A DNA stretch of 64,000 nt from Cokeromyces recurvatus (lineage: Eukaryota > Mucoromycota > Mucoromycetes > Mucorales > Mucoraceae). The stretch is from NCBI RefSeq assembly GCF_025118155.1, contig NW_026251389.1, positions 620,001-684,000 of the forward strand, given 5' to 3'. This document shows positions 1 through 11,637 of this stretch, piece by piece. Position numbers and translations under genes: made by a program. A model generated the notes under the pieces. It ran no database searches. It was not told where the DNA came from and saw only the letters and a program-made list of their open reading frames with translations. Position 1 is the first letter of the stretch; every line of letters begins with the position of its first letter.

Positions 1-1276
1 CAGGCTGCGTTTCAACTCGTGTTGAAGATATAGTCACCATCATAGATAAACCACTGACTGGCACGACCAGATTGCGGTATCATATTGATGTCATCCAATA
101 AATACACGGGTCGGAAAGATAGTTCATATCCATTTGAACACATGCAACTATTCATTTGTATCTTTTATCCAGCCTAATTTGATCATTTTTTTTTTTTTTA
201 AGTGACTGGGTGCCTTGTTACTCTCTTAGATTACCAACTGTTCGCTCTTTTAAATTGAATTCTTCAAAAGTTTTTGTTAGGCTTTCGATCGCTTTATTTA
301 CTATAACAATAGGGTTTTTATATATAAGCTTATAAAATGTAAATTCGAATCTTTCGTCTATTTTTCATACATATTTTACTTTAGGTCTTTTGATAATCCC
401 TTGGCCTGTGGCTAGTATTCTTCTATCTTTGAACATATATTATTCCAATTTATAAATATATTTATCTTTTATCACATCATGGTCGTGCTTAAATCGAAAG
501 GTTTACACTGAAGATGTTCTTAACTAGTGGATCCATTAGTAAATCATCTATCTATCTATCTATTTATTTATTTATTTATTTATTTATTTATTATTATTAT
601 TATTTAAACTGAGGTCATCATTTCATATTTTGAAATAGATATGCCAATTTATTAGAATAATGATTACTCATTACCTCCAGTCTTAGTCAAAGTCCAATCA
701 TACAGCTAATAATGACTTCCTTGTAAGATGAATGATTTATGCAATTGCTGTATACCGACAAAATAATAAAATACTGCCAGTTATCATCACATATGTCATC
801 TCTTGAATAATATATGGAATGTTAAAAAAAAAAGTAACTCTCAACAGAAAGTACTTATTTTTTTATTACAATACCCTTGCCAGCCTTGGGCTTATGCTTG
901 CTATTTTGTAGATCATAAATCTATTAAGGCAAGTATAGAAGGAGTATTACCTTTACATCATTTTGTTGTGTTACTCTACCTTTTTTTTTTAATGTTATAT
1001 AGGATATTACTTTAAGCTTCTTCAGTACTTTTATTTTATATGCTTTATAACTTGCTTTGTATTTTTTTTCTATAAGCATATAATATATATTTTATTTTGA
1101 CAAATATTTATATAAAGTGTTTATTACTAGTATATTTAACAGATAAATAACAGGATGGTATTACAATCATAAAAAAAAAATTAGTACATAAAAAGGTATT
1201 TAATGTACTTTATAAAGTCTTTTTTAATGTTAATTTGTTGATTTATATCGTTTGGATATGTTTATAATATCAATTT
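1..1276. other. Intergenic, no gene recognised
   Basis: AT-rich sequence with no supported gene. It contains a tetranucleotide microsatellite, (ATCT)n passing into (ATTT)n and then (ATT)n, at about 547-604. The only longer open frame (about 800-1015) is low-complexity and has no recognisable domain. Confidence 0.6.
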
Positions 1277-3535
1277 TTAATGAGCAAGTGGTTCTTCTTC
1301 TTTTAAGATACGCTCATAAGCAACAAGAACATCATCCATACGTTGCTTAATGCTTGGTCTATCAAGTCTCCTTTCCCATTCATTCCATTCTTCTTTTGTA
1401 AACTTGCTTAGCATTTCATTTTTTATGTTCGTTATCTTTCCATTAGGAGAAATATTTCTGACGGTCAAGAGCTCGTTTGTTACATAATTAGGTTTATTCT
1501 TATCTTTATTATTAAAGGGAGTTGGTGAGTTTGTCACGTCATGTACAAAGGCTGCTAAATTTTTAATGGAGCGTGAGACTGATTTATTTGAAAACAAAAG
1601 TTGAAAGACATGAGGTTGGTCGGTATAGATTTCTAAAGCGACATGAGTAGGTTTCCCATAAGCTGCGGTTTTTTCGTCTGCAATAGGTGATGTATCAGTT
1701 GCTTGTAAAGATGCGTAAATGGATTCATCTCTTAATCTCTCTGCAGAGCCACATTGCTATACATAATAAAGAAGAAAAAGTATACGGAAAAAAAAAGAGA
1801 GTTACTTTAGCATTTATATTTTGAAAAGATTTATAGTCTTCTCCAAAAATAAATTATATGCAACCATACCACTAAAATTCGAGGAAGACCTCTCAAGTGA
1901 GATCTATCAAAGATAGGACTAACTAGAGGAACCTTAAGTGCTTCATTAGCAGCATAAAATTGAATACGATAGATATCATCTCCATTGATACTTGGTACAG
2001 GTACACATTCCCCAAAAGGACCGATAGAGGTTCGATGGCCAAATGACTCATTATTTAACAATGGTTCTTTCAAGTTATTATTCAAGTCAATTGTAGCCTT
2101 TGCCTCAGCTTTTGCTTGTTTTAATATTTCCAAGTCCTCTTCTCTAGCTGGAAGTTGAGCATAGTCTAAAGCAGGTGAGGGAGCATGTTTAAATCCTGTA
2201 GGAGGAAGATAATCTGTCATAATATTTGATATTATAGAGGGTAAAGAATGTGTTAAGTCCAGCCTATTGTTATTTATAAGTAAATAAATAAATAAAAAAA
2301 AAGAATATTAAAATTTACGTAAAAAAAAAAAAGAAGTAAACTGACAAAATTCTTTTATACAATATATTACCATGGCGAAAGGGTCATACCCCCAGCAGGA
2401 GCAGGTAAACCAGAATCACGAATAGCAATAAGAAGTGCGAAGGTCAAGCCTCCACCTGCCGAATCACCAGATATAATAATTTTCTTAGGATCGATAGGAT
2501 GTATATCATTATCTTTAGGAGGATCAATCATAAATAAATAAGTGGCTAATGCGTCCTCTAAAGCAGCTGGAAAAGGATGCTGAGGAGCTAATCTATAGTC
2601 AACTGCGCATGTTCTACATTTTGCATACTTTTTATTTTATTTTATTTTTTTTTTTTTAATAATAATAATTGTTAATAATTGTTAATAATTGTTTTCTGAG
2701 CTTCAAAAATTCAAATTTAAACTTTTTTTTTTTTTTTTATTTACCTTAATTATTCTACAAAGGAATTGTCTGTACATTCCATAACATCCAAGATAATAAG
2801 CACCACCATGTAAATAGAGTATAGTACTTTCTTTACTGGGATCTAATGGATTCCCCTTTTGTTGTAGCCATTCTCCTTTAATAGGCGGAGCATTTTCACG
2901 ATCCTTCTGCCAGTTCCAACCAATTCGTTCTTCGTCTTTTTTAGTTAATAATTTAGCTATTAAATCACCAGCCCTTTTCCTATACTCATTAGGGACCACA
3001 AACTTTCTACGTTTAATGCTGGATGGAATAGGCAGTTTTTTAGAAGAACTTATCTTTTGAATGTCTTCAACGGTAATTTTATTTGAACGATTAAGGAAAT
3101 CACGAATGACGGCAATAGTAATGTCAGTTGAAAGTGACCAAGATTTAGCAGGAGGACCTATTATATGTGCATATGTATTATGTATACACATATATTTGCA
3201 TATATTTTTATAGTTTTAGAATACATGAAAAAAGAAAAAAAAATAATTCATGTGCTACCTTTAGCATAATGACGATACATAGTAGAGACAATAACTGGCA
3301 CTGGAGGAATTAAATGAGCCCACAGCAACGTATTAGCTAACAGAGAGCCCTCATTACTAGCATATGTCACTGTTTTAGTCTCTGTTGATGTTTGTGTCTT
3401 ACTTGAAGTTGTTGTAATTGATGTTACTGTTCTTTTACCTACTGTAAATACAAAGTTCTTTGCGTCGATAACATGTGTCCCAATTTGCTTTTCGGCAACA
3501 TTTGCTATTTTTTTAAGTCTTTGAGGCACCAGCAT
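1277..3535 (-). CDS. Alpha/beta hydrolase fold-3 esterase (HSL/steryl-acetyl-hydrolase-like), 5 exons
   Basis: Predicted carboxylic-ester hydrolase of the hormone-sensitive-lipase-like (abhydrolase_3) family. Exons read on the minus strand: 3259-3535, 2745-3157, 2371-2627, 1870-2263, 1277-1756; they join in phase to about 606 aa. The oxyanion-hole motif YLHGGAYYLG spans exon 2, followed by DYRLAPQHPFPAALED and the nucleophile elbow GDSAGGG in exon 3. The catalytic His is probably in QPHVFQLLF of exon 5, and the acidic residue in the GSAERLRDES stretch, where the usual Gly-Asp is replaced by Gly-Ser. The N-terminal part has a hydrophobic segment (LLANTLLWAHLIPPVPVIV) that may anchor the protein to a membrane. 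The family acts on acylated sterols or lipids in fungi; the substrate here is inference. The exon 3 acceptor was chosen because it keeps the frame. Confidence 0.85.
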
Positions 3536-4050
3536 GGTTTTTTTTTTATGTAATTAAAAGTAAAGAAAAAAAAATATACATAGAAAAGAAAGTAAAAGAA
3601 TATCAAGTTTTTTTTTTTTTTTATTGTTATTATTATACAACTTTCAAGTATTCGGTTAAACTTATTCCGGAAAATAAAAAGGAGGATACGGATCAAATAT
3701 CCTAGTAATAAAAAATAAAATAAAATAAAAAAAAGAACATCATTTGCTTATGTTTTAAATAAAGCTTTATTTTAGTGAAGAGCACTATTTTTTTTTTTTT
3801 TTTTTTTTGTTGGTCTTTATAAGTTTTAGTTTAATTTTTTTTTTTGAATTTTAAAAAAATAATGCAATTACTTTTTGAAGTTTTAATAAATCCAAATAAA
3901 GAAAACCATTTAATAGCTTATTATATATGACTAACAAAAAAAAAAAAAAAAAAAAAAAAAATTTTTTTCTCAATAAAACAGATTTTAAATTTCTATTTCC
4001 TTTTTTTGTTAATAAAAAATAAATAAATAAATAAAATAAAATAAAATAAA
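3536..4050. other. Divergent intergenic region, A/T homopolymers
   Basis: Shared upstream region of the hydrolase (minus) and the PYM gene (plus). It holds several pure T or A runs (for example 3789-3808 and 3937-3960) and an (AAAT)n/(AAAAT)n tract just before the PYM start. No specific regulatory motif could be identified. Confidence 0.5.
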
Positions 4051-4485
4051 ATGGCAGAGCGTTCTAACGCTGGTATTATTCAAGTTGGAGAAGAAAGATG
4101 GATTCCGGGATCTATTCGAGCTGATGGCACCTATCGTAAAGAACGTAAAGTGAGGCCCGGATTTGTTCCAGCTGAAGATGTTCAACGTTATTCAAATGCA
4201 CGTCTAGAAGCTAGTAAAGCATCTACTTTACCTCCAGGTGCAAAATCAAAAAAGGAAGTTCCTGGTTCTAAAAAGAAAGAAGTAACGACTGTCAAGAAAG
4301 AGCAAACACCGCCTTCAACAGATCAGCCCAAGGAAAAGAAAATTAAAGCTTTAAACAAGAAATTAAGGCAAATTACAGAATTGGAACAAAAATTAATTAA
4401 AGGAGAAACCCTAAATGAAGAGCAACTTGAAAAAGTGAAAAAAGGAAAAGCAATAAGAGAGGAATTAGAAAAGTTAACTGCTTAG
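4051..4485 (+). CDS. PYM1: PYM homologue, partner of Y14-Mago (exon junction complex disassembly)
   Basis: Single-exon gene of 144 aa. The N-terminal 45 residues carry the WIBG/Mago-binding signature: a tryptophan-proline element (ERWIPGS) followed by RADGTYRKERKVRPGFVP, which resembles the RPDGTWRK..RV..GY.P consensus of PYM proteins. The rest is a lysine-rich linker and a C-terminal charged helix (about residues 90-144) expected to form a coiled coil. In animals PYM binds the Mago-Y14 heterodimer and ribosomes and removes exon junction complexes from translated mRNA; its presence suggests a working EJC here, consistent with the many introns in this window. The length is near that of short PYM homologues. 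It starts at the first ATG after an A-rich leader. Confidence 0.85.
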   Translation: MAERSNAGIIQVGEERWIPGSIRADGTYRKERKVRPGFVPAEDVQRYSNARLEASKASTLPPGAKSKKEVPGSKKKEVTTVKKEQTPPSTDQPKEKKIKALNKKLRQITELEQKLIKGETLNEEQLEKVKKGKAIREELEKLTA

Positions 4486-4961
4486 ATAATTGTTTTATTT
4501 CATTTCCATCTCGTTTTTATTTTTATTTTGTTTGGTTTTGTTTTTTTTTTCATTTTCATTTCATTTCATTTTCTTTTATTTTTTCTCTTTTTTTTTTTGG
4601 AGCAATACATGTAATAAAAAAAAGCAAATAGTATGAATACACTTGTTACAGACTACATAATGTACTTGCATTATCAAATTTTGTTATGGAAAAAATATTC
4701 AATGTGGAATTATACATGACAAAAAGAAGAATACACAACAATATGGTTTCATTCAGAATAGCAACCTAAAGTATTTAAAGCAACAAAATTGATTATATAT
4801 AACAGCCAATCATATCAAATCGGGGTCTTACTTCTTTAACATTGCAAACTTATTACTTTGTTATTTACTTTTCATATCTCTCTCTCTCTTTTTTTATTTT
4901 TTTTTTCTTAAAAAAAAAATATCATCCAGATTAATTGAACTTTTGAATTTAAATATTAGTC
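4486..4961. other. Intergenic between PYM and the ADF-H gene
   Basis: AT-rich 3' and 5' untranslated sequence with T-rich stretches at 4530-4600 and 4880-4910. No motif or RNA gene seen. Confidence 0.5.
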
Positions 4962-5518
4962 ATGTCTTTGAACGTTTCAGATCCTGCCCTTGCTGAAGCC
5001 TATGAAGATGTCAGAGATGACAAGACCGAAACTAACTGGGCTTTCTTTGACTTTGCTAATGGTAAGCCAGACCGTCTTCAAGTGGCAGGCACAGGTAATG
5101 GTGGATTAGCTGAATTTATTGGTCAGTTAAAACCAGAAGTTGCTGGATGGGGTTATGTTCGTATGAATATGAGTAATGATGAGTAAGTAACAAAAAAAAA
5201 AAAAAAAAAAAAAAGGGGAGGAAAGATGTGAACACATCTGTCATTTTGTTGATTCTTATTTTATTAACCGAACACGCATTTCCATAAAGATATTCTCAAC
5301 GTATTAAATTTGTTTTAATCCCTTGGTGTGGTGATAAAGTTGGTATTATGCGTAAAGCTAAACTATCTATTCAAATTGCAGATGTGAAGAATGTTCTTCG
5401 TAATTATCACATTGAGGTGCCTGCATCTCATATTCAAGATTTAAATGAAGATGAAATTATGACTAAACTTAGACGTGCTGGTGGTGCCAATTATGATAGA
5501 CAATCAAGTAATTATTAG
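4962..5518 (+). CDS. Coactosin-like actin-binding protein (ADF-H domain)
   Basis: Two exons, 4962-5182 and 5290-5518, with a GTAAGT donor at 5183. The junction restores GAA-TAT, giving about 149 aa in a single ADF-homology domain. Seen: ADPALAEAY-type N-terminal helix, TNWAFFDFANGKPDRLQVAGTGN, then GYVRMNMSNDE-YSQRIKFVLIPWCGDKVG, RKAKLSIQIADVKNVLRNYHIEV and the C-terminal LRRAGGANYDRQSSNY. The order and the KFVLI.W.G motif match coactosin and the Abp1 ADF-H module rather than cofilin, which lacks the long Gly-rich loop. Coactosin binds F-actin without severing it. No other domain follows, so it is not Abp1. Confidence 0.88.
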
Positions 5519-5633
5519 AAGACCTGTTTTATATATAGATATTTATACATATATATTTCCTTTTATGTACAAAGAAATAAATAAATCTAAAAAGTTTTTT
5601 TTTTTTTTTTTTTTTTTTTATAACAAAAAAAAA

Positions 5634-6275
5634 ATGGCCTCTCCTCCAATTGAACTAATTCTTTATTTAGAACCATCAGCAGAATTCAAACAAGCAGTAG
5701 ACTATTTTCTTGAGACATGTTCTAAAAAATATGGCCCAACAACAGCAAATAAATATGATTGTCATATTACTATGACAGGATTCTTTAATGTCGCTAATGA
5801 AGAACAACAAAACATCATAAAACAAATGGTTGATAATTTATTTTCAAATTTTAACGTTGCTTCCTCACCCAAAGTTAATCTCAATAAAAGTTTGCTTATC
5901 TATGACAGTACTACAAATGATCCTGCTCATCTTTTGCTTTCTGTAACAGTACCAGATGCATACCATAGTGTCTTGTCAAAACTTGCCAATGCTTGTAAAC
6001 ACATTGTCAAGTTACGTTTAAAAAAAATAAATCACATAAGTCTTGCTTATTGGGATGAGCCAGAGGCGACACTGAAAGAAAGACAAGTGTGGCAGCAAGT
6101 TACTACTGAACAACATATATTCGAATGTATTCAACATGATGCAGATGAGAATTTTCAACATGTTCCACATCCAACACAATGGGATGTTGTACTATATACA
6201 CGTATATCAAAAGGCAGGTTAGTTGGACAGAAGCATAAATTTAAAGAGCTTGGTCGATGGACTGTTTATCGTTAA
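5634..6275 (+). CDS. 2H phosphoesterase-superfamily-like protein
   Basis: Single-exon gene of 213 aa. An open frame continues upstream through poly-T, but the ATG at 5634 directly after an A run is the sensible start. Two H-x-T/S motifs are visible, HITM (in CHITMTGFF) and HISL (in INHISLAYW), separated by about 120 residues. That arrangement defines the 2H phosphoesterase fold (LigT, CPDase, AKAP7-like), enzymes that act on cyclic or 2'-5' phosphodiester bonds of RNA or nucleotides. The first motif sits in the first beta strand after an N-terminal helix, as expected. The substrate is unknown; the protein may act in RNA end processing (inference). Its stop codon overlaps that of the convergent ARMC7-like gene. 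Confidence 0.65.
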   Translation: MASPPIELILYLEPSAEFKQAVDYFLETCSKKYGPTTANKYDCHITMTGFFNVANEEQQNIIKQMVDNLFSNFNVASSPKVNLNKSLLIYDSTTNDPAHLLLSVTVPDAYHSVLSKLANACKHIVKLRLKKINHISLAYWDEPEATLKERQVWQQVTTEQHIFECIQHDADENFQHVPHPTQWDVVLYTRISKGRLVGQKHKFKELGRWTVYR

Positions 6276-7078
6276 AAAATACTGCGATGATAATAATCTA
6301 TAAGAAACAAAGCAGCCATTCTACTAGCTTGTTTATGTTGATGATCATCTTTAATTTGTAATAAATATTCTTCCAACTCAGCTGTCAAAATCACTATTTA
6401 AACATGTTATCAGCATTCTCTAAAATAATAATAATAAAAGACTTTTTTTACCATGATAATTTTCAGCTGTAATAAGTTGCATTAAAGTCGTCATGGCATT
6501 AATTTTTATTTTTGTTGAATTTGAGGAACTCAAACATTGAATAATGTTATTTCTATACATTGGCTGTGACATTATATATTCATGATGATGTGGATCTATT
6601 AAACGAGATGAGTGACATCTATTATTCTATTCTATATCTATTATAAATAATACCTAAACAAATATTTGCAAGACCACCCATTCCAAATTCTTGAATTAAC
6701 GGATCATTATCAGTTAGTGCATCTGTAATAAAAAAAAAAAAAAAAAAAATCATAAGAATGGACGACTTTAACAGAATATATCTAAAATTTATTGGTTTAC
6801 TTAGAAATAAATCGATTACTCTAAGACCCCAAAGCGTATCGTAATTAATAGGATCATAAGCAAAGTTAGCTAAATTGGCAAGCACTTGTTGCTTTGCTTC
6901 TATATTATACTAATTAGTTATTTTTATATAAATGCTTTCAAAAAAAAAAAAAAAAAAAAGTGAATATACCTTGACTTTTAGTCGTGTTATATTCTTGTAC
7001 TAATTGACTTAAGAAGTAGGCTCTATCTGTACCTGTTCTTCCGTGTCTACGCTCAATGTATTCTTTACTTTGGAACAT
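6272..7078 (-). CDS. ARMC7-like armadillo-repeat protein, 5 exons
   Basis: Exons on the minus strand: 6970-7078, 6801-6899, 6654-6722, 6452-6595, 6272-6393, all with GT-AG borders and consistent phase. The sequence follows animal ARMC7 closely: [15 protein letters not shown], then the hallmark [19 protein letters not shown] and [40 protein letters not shown] and [10 protein letters not shown], i.e. roughly three armadillo repeats in about 180 aa. ARMC7 has been linked to the spliceosome in animals; its role in fungi is not established as far as I know. The last codon and stop overlap the 3' end of the 2H-phosphoesterase gene by 4 nt (TTAA). Confidence 0.82.
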
Positions 7079-7219
7079 GATGTTTAAAGAGTAAAAGAAA
7101 AGAAAAAAAAAAATTCAACTAACGCTATTTTTTTTTTTTTTATACATTTATAAAGAAAAAAAAAATAAGGGGAAAAAAATACGGGGTCTTGTTGTTTATT
7201 TTACTTACTTTCTGGATTA

Positions 7220-8061
7220 ATGTTATATCGAAATTTAATAGCAACACAATGTCAAGCAGTTAAAAGTGGTAGAAACTTACTTTTAAAAAACTATAGACGA
7301 ACACCATCTTGTACATTGAGCATAACATGGGTACCATCGTTTAGATTATTACCACTCTGTAGACATTATTCTTTACAACTTCAAAAGATGAATCATGAAA
7401 TATTCAATTTACTTAAGAGTGTAGATTCTAATCAATCTGATCCCAAAACAGCTCTGGAACAAGCTTTACAACTTGTCGATCAATTAAAACAAACAGGTGA
7501 GCCTGTTAATCGAAGAACATACGAACTTATTCTTGACGCTTATGCAAAAACAAACGATACAAGTCAAATATTTGAACTTTACAATCAAATGAAGGCACAA
7601 GGACTAATCCCAAGGCTTCAATTCTTTCATCAAGCCTTAGAGGTAAAGCATAAATAAGTTTAAATGTCAATTGTTGACTATCTATTTACAATTTTTTTTT
7701 TGTACTAGTTAGCAGCTACTCTACATGATCCAATATTACAAGGAAAAATATTACATTATCTGGAATTATCGAACCATAAAAAGTCAGCAAAAACATACCA
7801 TTATATGCTTTTGTGCATGCGAGAGACATTTGAATTAGAAAGAGCATTGGATACCCTTGATATGATGAAAAAAGAGCGAATAAAGCCTATACTATCAAGT
7901 TATATTAACGTTGTGGATATGGCGATACAAGTACAACAATCTCATTTAGCTTTTCAGTTATTAGAAGATATTGAGCATTTAGATTTATTCAAGGATTATG
8001 ATAGATCTATATATTTACATGCATTACGCTGTGCCGCTTATAATAGCAATGTAAGTAGAAC

Positions 8062-8097
<36 letters not shown>

Positions 8098-9002
8098 AAG
8101 AAATGTATATTAATTTTTTTTCCCCTGGTTATCGGTGATAATAGTATGATATTGTGAAAATGTACTGGAAGAAAGTTGTGATAGATTATAATCTAAAGCC
8201 AGATGAAGGCTTATGCCTATATGTGTTAAATTTAGCGGGAGAGAATAGTAATCCTGTATTAGCAACTGATGTAATTCGATATATAGGCGAAAATGGATTT
8301 AGATATCGTGAATGTCATTTTACATCATTGATTGAAGCCTTTGCATCCACTAACGACTTCAAAAGTACTTTCAAAGTCTTAACAGTTATGCGAAAAGTGG
8401 GCATTAAACCAAATAAGAGAACCGTTAAACCAATAGCTTACAAAGTGGGGCAAGATAAAAACTCGATTTGTATAGCACAAGATGCTCTTGCACATATAGC
8501 AGCAGAATCTCAAGAAGTAGATGTTGTAGCTTTCAATTTGATTATTCATGCTTTAGCTCATAATGGGGAAAATGATGATGCCTTCAATTTTTATAATCGT
8601 GCAGAAGAATTTGGAGTGACGCCTAATGATGAGACACTAGATGCAGTTTTGGATGCCTGTATTCATGCGAAAGACGCCGAATTAGGAAAGCTAGTTTACC
8701 GTAAGTTTATTTCTTCAGGTAGGACTTTAGCAACAGTATCCAATCTAAGTAAAATGGTTACCTTAATGTGTACTCAGTCCGATTATGAAGATGCATTTAC
8801 GTATCTGGAAAAAATGAAGAAGTTAAGAATGATTCCTTTACAAGGATGTTATTATAAGCTCGTTAAGACTCTTGCAAATGCTAATGATCCAAGATTATCC
8901 TTAGCTATAAGTGATATGACAGCTTACGGATATCCTATTTCTAATCATTTAAATACTTTTATTGAAAGAGAAGAAAATCAGGAACAATTTCAGATAAATT
9001 AA
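7220..9002 (+). CDS. Pentatricopeptide-repeat protein, probably mitochondrial, 3 exons
   Basis: Exons 7220-7642, 7709-8050 and 8145-9002 join in phase 0 to 540 aa. PPR units are visible as VNRRTYELILDAYAKTND, VVAFNLIIHALAHNGEND and VTPNDETLDAVLDACIH, with the typical 'G..P....Y...I' spacing, and more degenerate helical repeats between them. The N-terminus is rich in Arg/Lys with almost no acidic residues before about residue 55 (LLLKNYRRTP), which fits a mitochondrial targeting sequence. PPR proteins bind organellar RNA and control processing or translation. The target transcript cannot be read from the sequence. Intron 2 carries an unusually long pure A tract directly after its donor (about 8062-8095). 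Confidence 0.8.
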
Positions 9003-9332
9003 TACATGTATATTAGAGTTAGTTATGTATGTAAATGTATAAAAATAGATTATAAAAATACTATTATATATTTATATGCCTTTTTTTTTGTTTTCTTTGC
9101 AAAATATAAGATTTAAATAATAATGAAAAATATTCGTACTATTATAAGAGATGGGGAGAATAAAGTAGAATGAAAGAAGAGGGGAAAGAGATAATTAAAA
9201 ATAGATGTGTATACAAAGAATAAACAGATAGATAAACTTAAGTTAAAAAGCCAACGATGATGAGTAATTTTATACGTGTAGTATATAATAGTAATAAAAA
9301 AAAAAAAAAGAAAGAAAGAAAAATAAACATCT

Positions 9333-11637
9333 TTAAGCTTCAACCTTTTGAGGTTTGAACAAAATCATATTAGGTACAGGACGGTAAATATACTAAATAA
9401 AATATAATAAATCAGTATTATATAAATCAAGAGGTTATTACGAACAAATATCAACTTACATCACGGTAAAGTTCATCAATCTTCATACGAACTAAACATT
9501 TACCAGGTACCTTTTCAGATTCCATAAACATAGGCCACATAATATGGTCTTTAGGTATTAATTCAGACATACGTTTACGAACCATCTCCCAGCCAATGCC
9601 GTTATAATGAAGTCCCAAAACACGAATTAAACGTTGGAATTGACAATGGAACAATGTATGATATAAAAGTTTAAATACTTCATCAATCGTATGAGCTTCA
9701 ACACAGCTATCAGGTAAAACATCAATCTCACAGCCTGTTGACTTCTTAAGAGTCTCATTGTGGACCTTGATACCACCAAAATCACGAATGACAAAGCCTT
9801 TAAGTTGGCCTGTCTTTCTGTCAAATCGAGCTAATGTATTTTGACCATGAGCTTCAAAGGCTACACCATTTTCAAGACATGGGGGTAAGAAAGCTCGAAG
9901 AGCCAAATCAATATATCTAGCAAAAAAAAAAAAAAAAAAAAAGAAATGATTAAAAAAAAAAAGTTTATAATACATATATATGTATATATTTATCATATGC
10001 TGTATTAGTTACCTCTCTAAGAAATTAATTCTCTTTTGTTCAGAATCTAATTCCCAAACATGAGTAAGAAGAGTTTCATTTGTATCAGGCTTTTGAATTT
10101 TTTCAACCAAGACACCACAGGGGACAAATAAATCATCCTTATACTTTGGATCATATTCAAAGGCTTCACGAATCACGCTACTACAATGCTTGGCAACATC
10201 TGGATCTTCATGACGATAAGAAATCGTCGCCATTTCACGTTCCACAGCAAGAACATTAGGATCATAGTTTAATTTGGGTACGACATGAGAAGAAAATCCA
10301 GGACCAAAGTAGGTCGTAAAAGGTGTTACTGTACGTAAAGCAGAAGAAATTTTAATGCCTAAACAGAGCTTGACACTTCGGCCGATTAAAATATCGGGTC
10401 GAGCAACGGATCGGAGTGAAGCCAAGGCTTCAACAGGGATACTATATGGCTCAGGGAAGATATAGGCATCAGGAAATCTTTGCTCAACGTTAGGGAGTTG
10501 AAGTTCATGGATGGCAATATAAACATAGTCCGAATCATATTTGTTACGCACAGTTTGTACATCCTCATTTGCTGCTTCAATAAGTGCATCCACGAGATCC
10601 TTTGATAACTCTTCGTAATCTCCACGTAGTGTCGCGCTTTCTCGGCGAACTCCGACAAGACGAATCTTGGGGTGTTCTAAATCGTAAGAGCCAGGTGTTA
10701 AAGGTTTCATAGGAGGAAAACTTTTACGAGCTTTATGCATCTTAATTAGTAGCGAAGAAAAAAAGAAAAATTAGTAATTATTAATTTACTACATATTATC
10801 ATCATCTTATGTCAAAAAGAAAAAAGTTTTTTTTTTTTATTTTTTTTTCAATTCTGTATACTTACAGGATGTGTAGCATGACCTTCTACAACTGATTGTT
10901 CCCAAGCAACGGTAGATGAGTTCAAAGTAGGTAGACTTTTTGGGTGATCATAGGTATATTCTTTATATTTATATGAGACAAAAATTACATATTTTTTTTT
11001 TTCACTTTTTTTTTTTTTTTTTTTACTTTTTACGTGCTCCCTCCCCCTCCCTCCTCCTATTTTAATTTAACAACTTACTTTGAAATAAAATGGATGAAGC
11101 TAATTCTTGACCGATTTGTTCCTTTAATTTATTATTGACACCATAAATGGTAGCAAAGCGATCCCAAAGTTGAACAGCATCATAACCATCAACAATATTA
11201 AATTCTGTCTGTTCAGAAAGGACAGTTCTCAGTATCTGTTTTGTAAGCTGACTGCTTAATTTGTTTGAAATATCGTTTGTAATACTAATGGAGTATATAT
11301 GAGGTAACATATCAAGGTTATCCACTAAATCAATACGAGAGCAACGGATGCCATTCCAATTAGCAGAATATTTATTATTCAAAATAGGAATGCCACGAAG
11401 AGGAACAACAGCCAAGATAGAATCTAGAGTTACCTTAGCAGGAACTTCGTTTTCTGTTTTGACAGGATGTAGCAATAAACAAAGACCGATTAAGTTATCT
11501 TCTGTCTTTACGACTGTATTAGGAACAAAATAAACGGGAACAAGAGATTCACTTGTCAAACAAGCTACTAAACGTGATGTTGTAGCAAAGGTTGCATAAA
11601 ATGTATTTTTATCAAAATCACTAGAAGGAACAGGCAT
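9333..11637 (-). CDS. rfs: NIS siderophore synthetase (IucA/IucC family), probable rhizoferrin synthetase, 5 exons
   Basis: Exons on the minus strand: 11079-11637, 10866-10960, 10013-10740, 9460-9916, 9333-9392; they join in phase to 632 aa. Family hallmarks are present: EGHATHPMHKARKSFPP (the H-P..K ATP/substrate motif that opens the IucA/IucC core), ALRTVTPFTTYFGPGFSSHVV, and VAFEAHGQNTLARFDRK with IRDFGGIKV (the conserved E-A-H-x-Q-N catalytic region). A C-terminal thumb-like segment includes LFHCQFQRLIRVLG. NIS synthetases condense citrate with amines in the cytosol; in Mucorales the known product is rhizoferrin (two citrates on putrescine), so that is the likely product (family knowledge plus inference). 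A GATA-factor iron consensus lies about 140 bp upstream of the start. A 5'UTR intron (GTAAGT at about 11769, AG before 11645) is plausible. Confidence 0.85.

Noticed and set aside
5475..5633. An upstream extension of the 2H-phosphoesterase-like gene that overlaps the ADF-H gene
   Set aside because: It begins at GTG and runs through poly-T; the ADF-H exon already uses this DNA in another frame and a good ATG lies at 5634.
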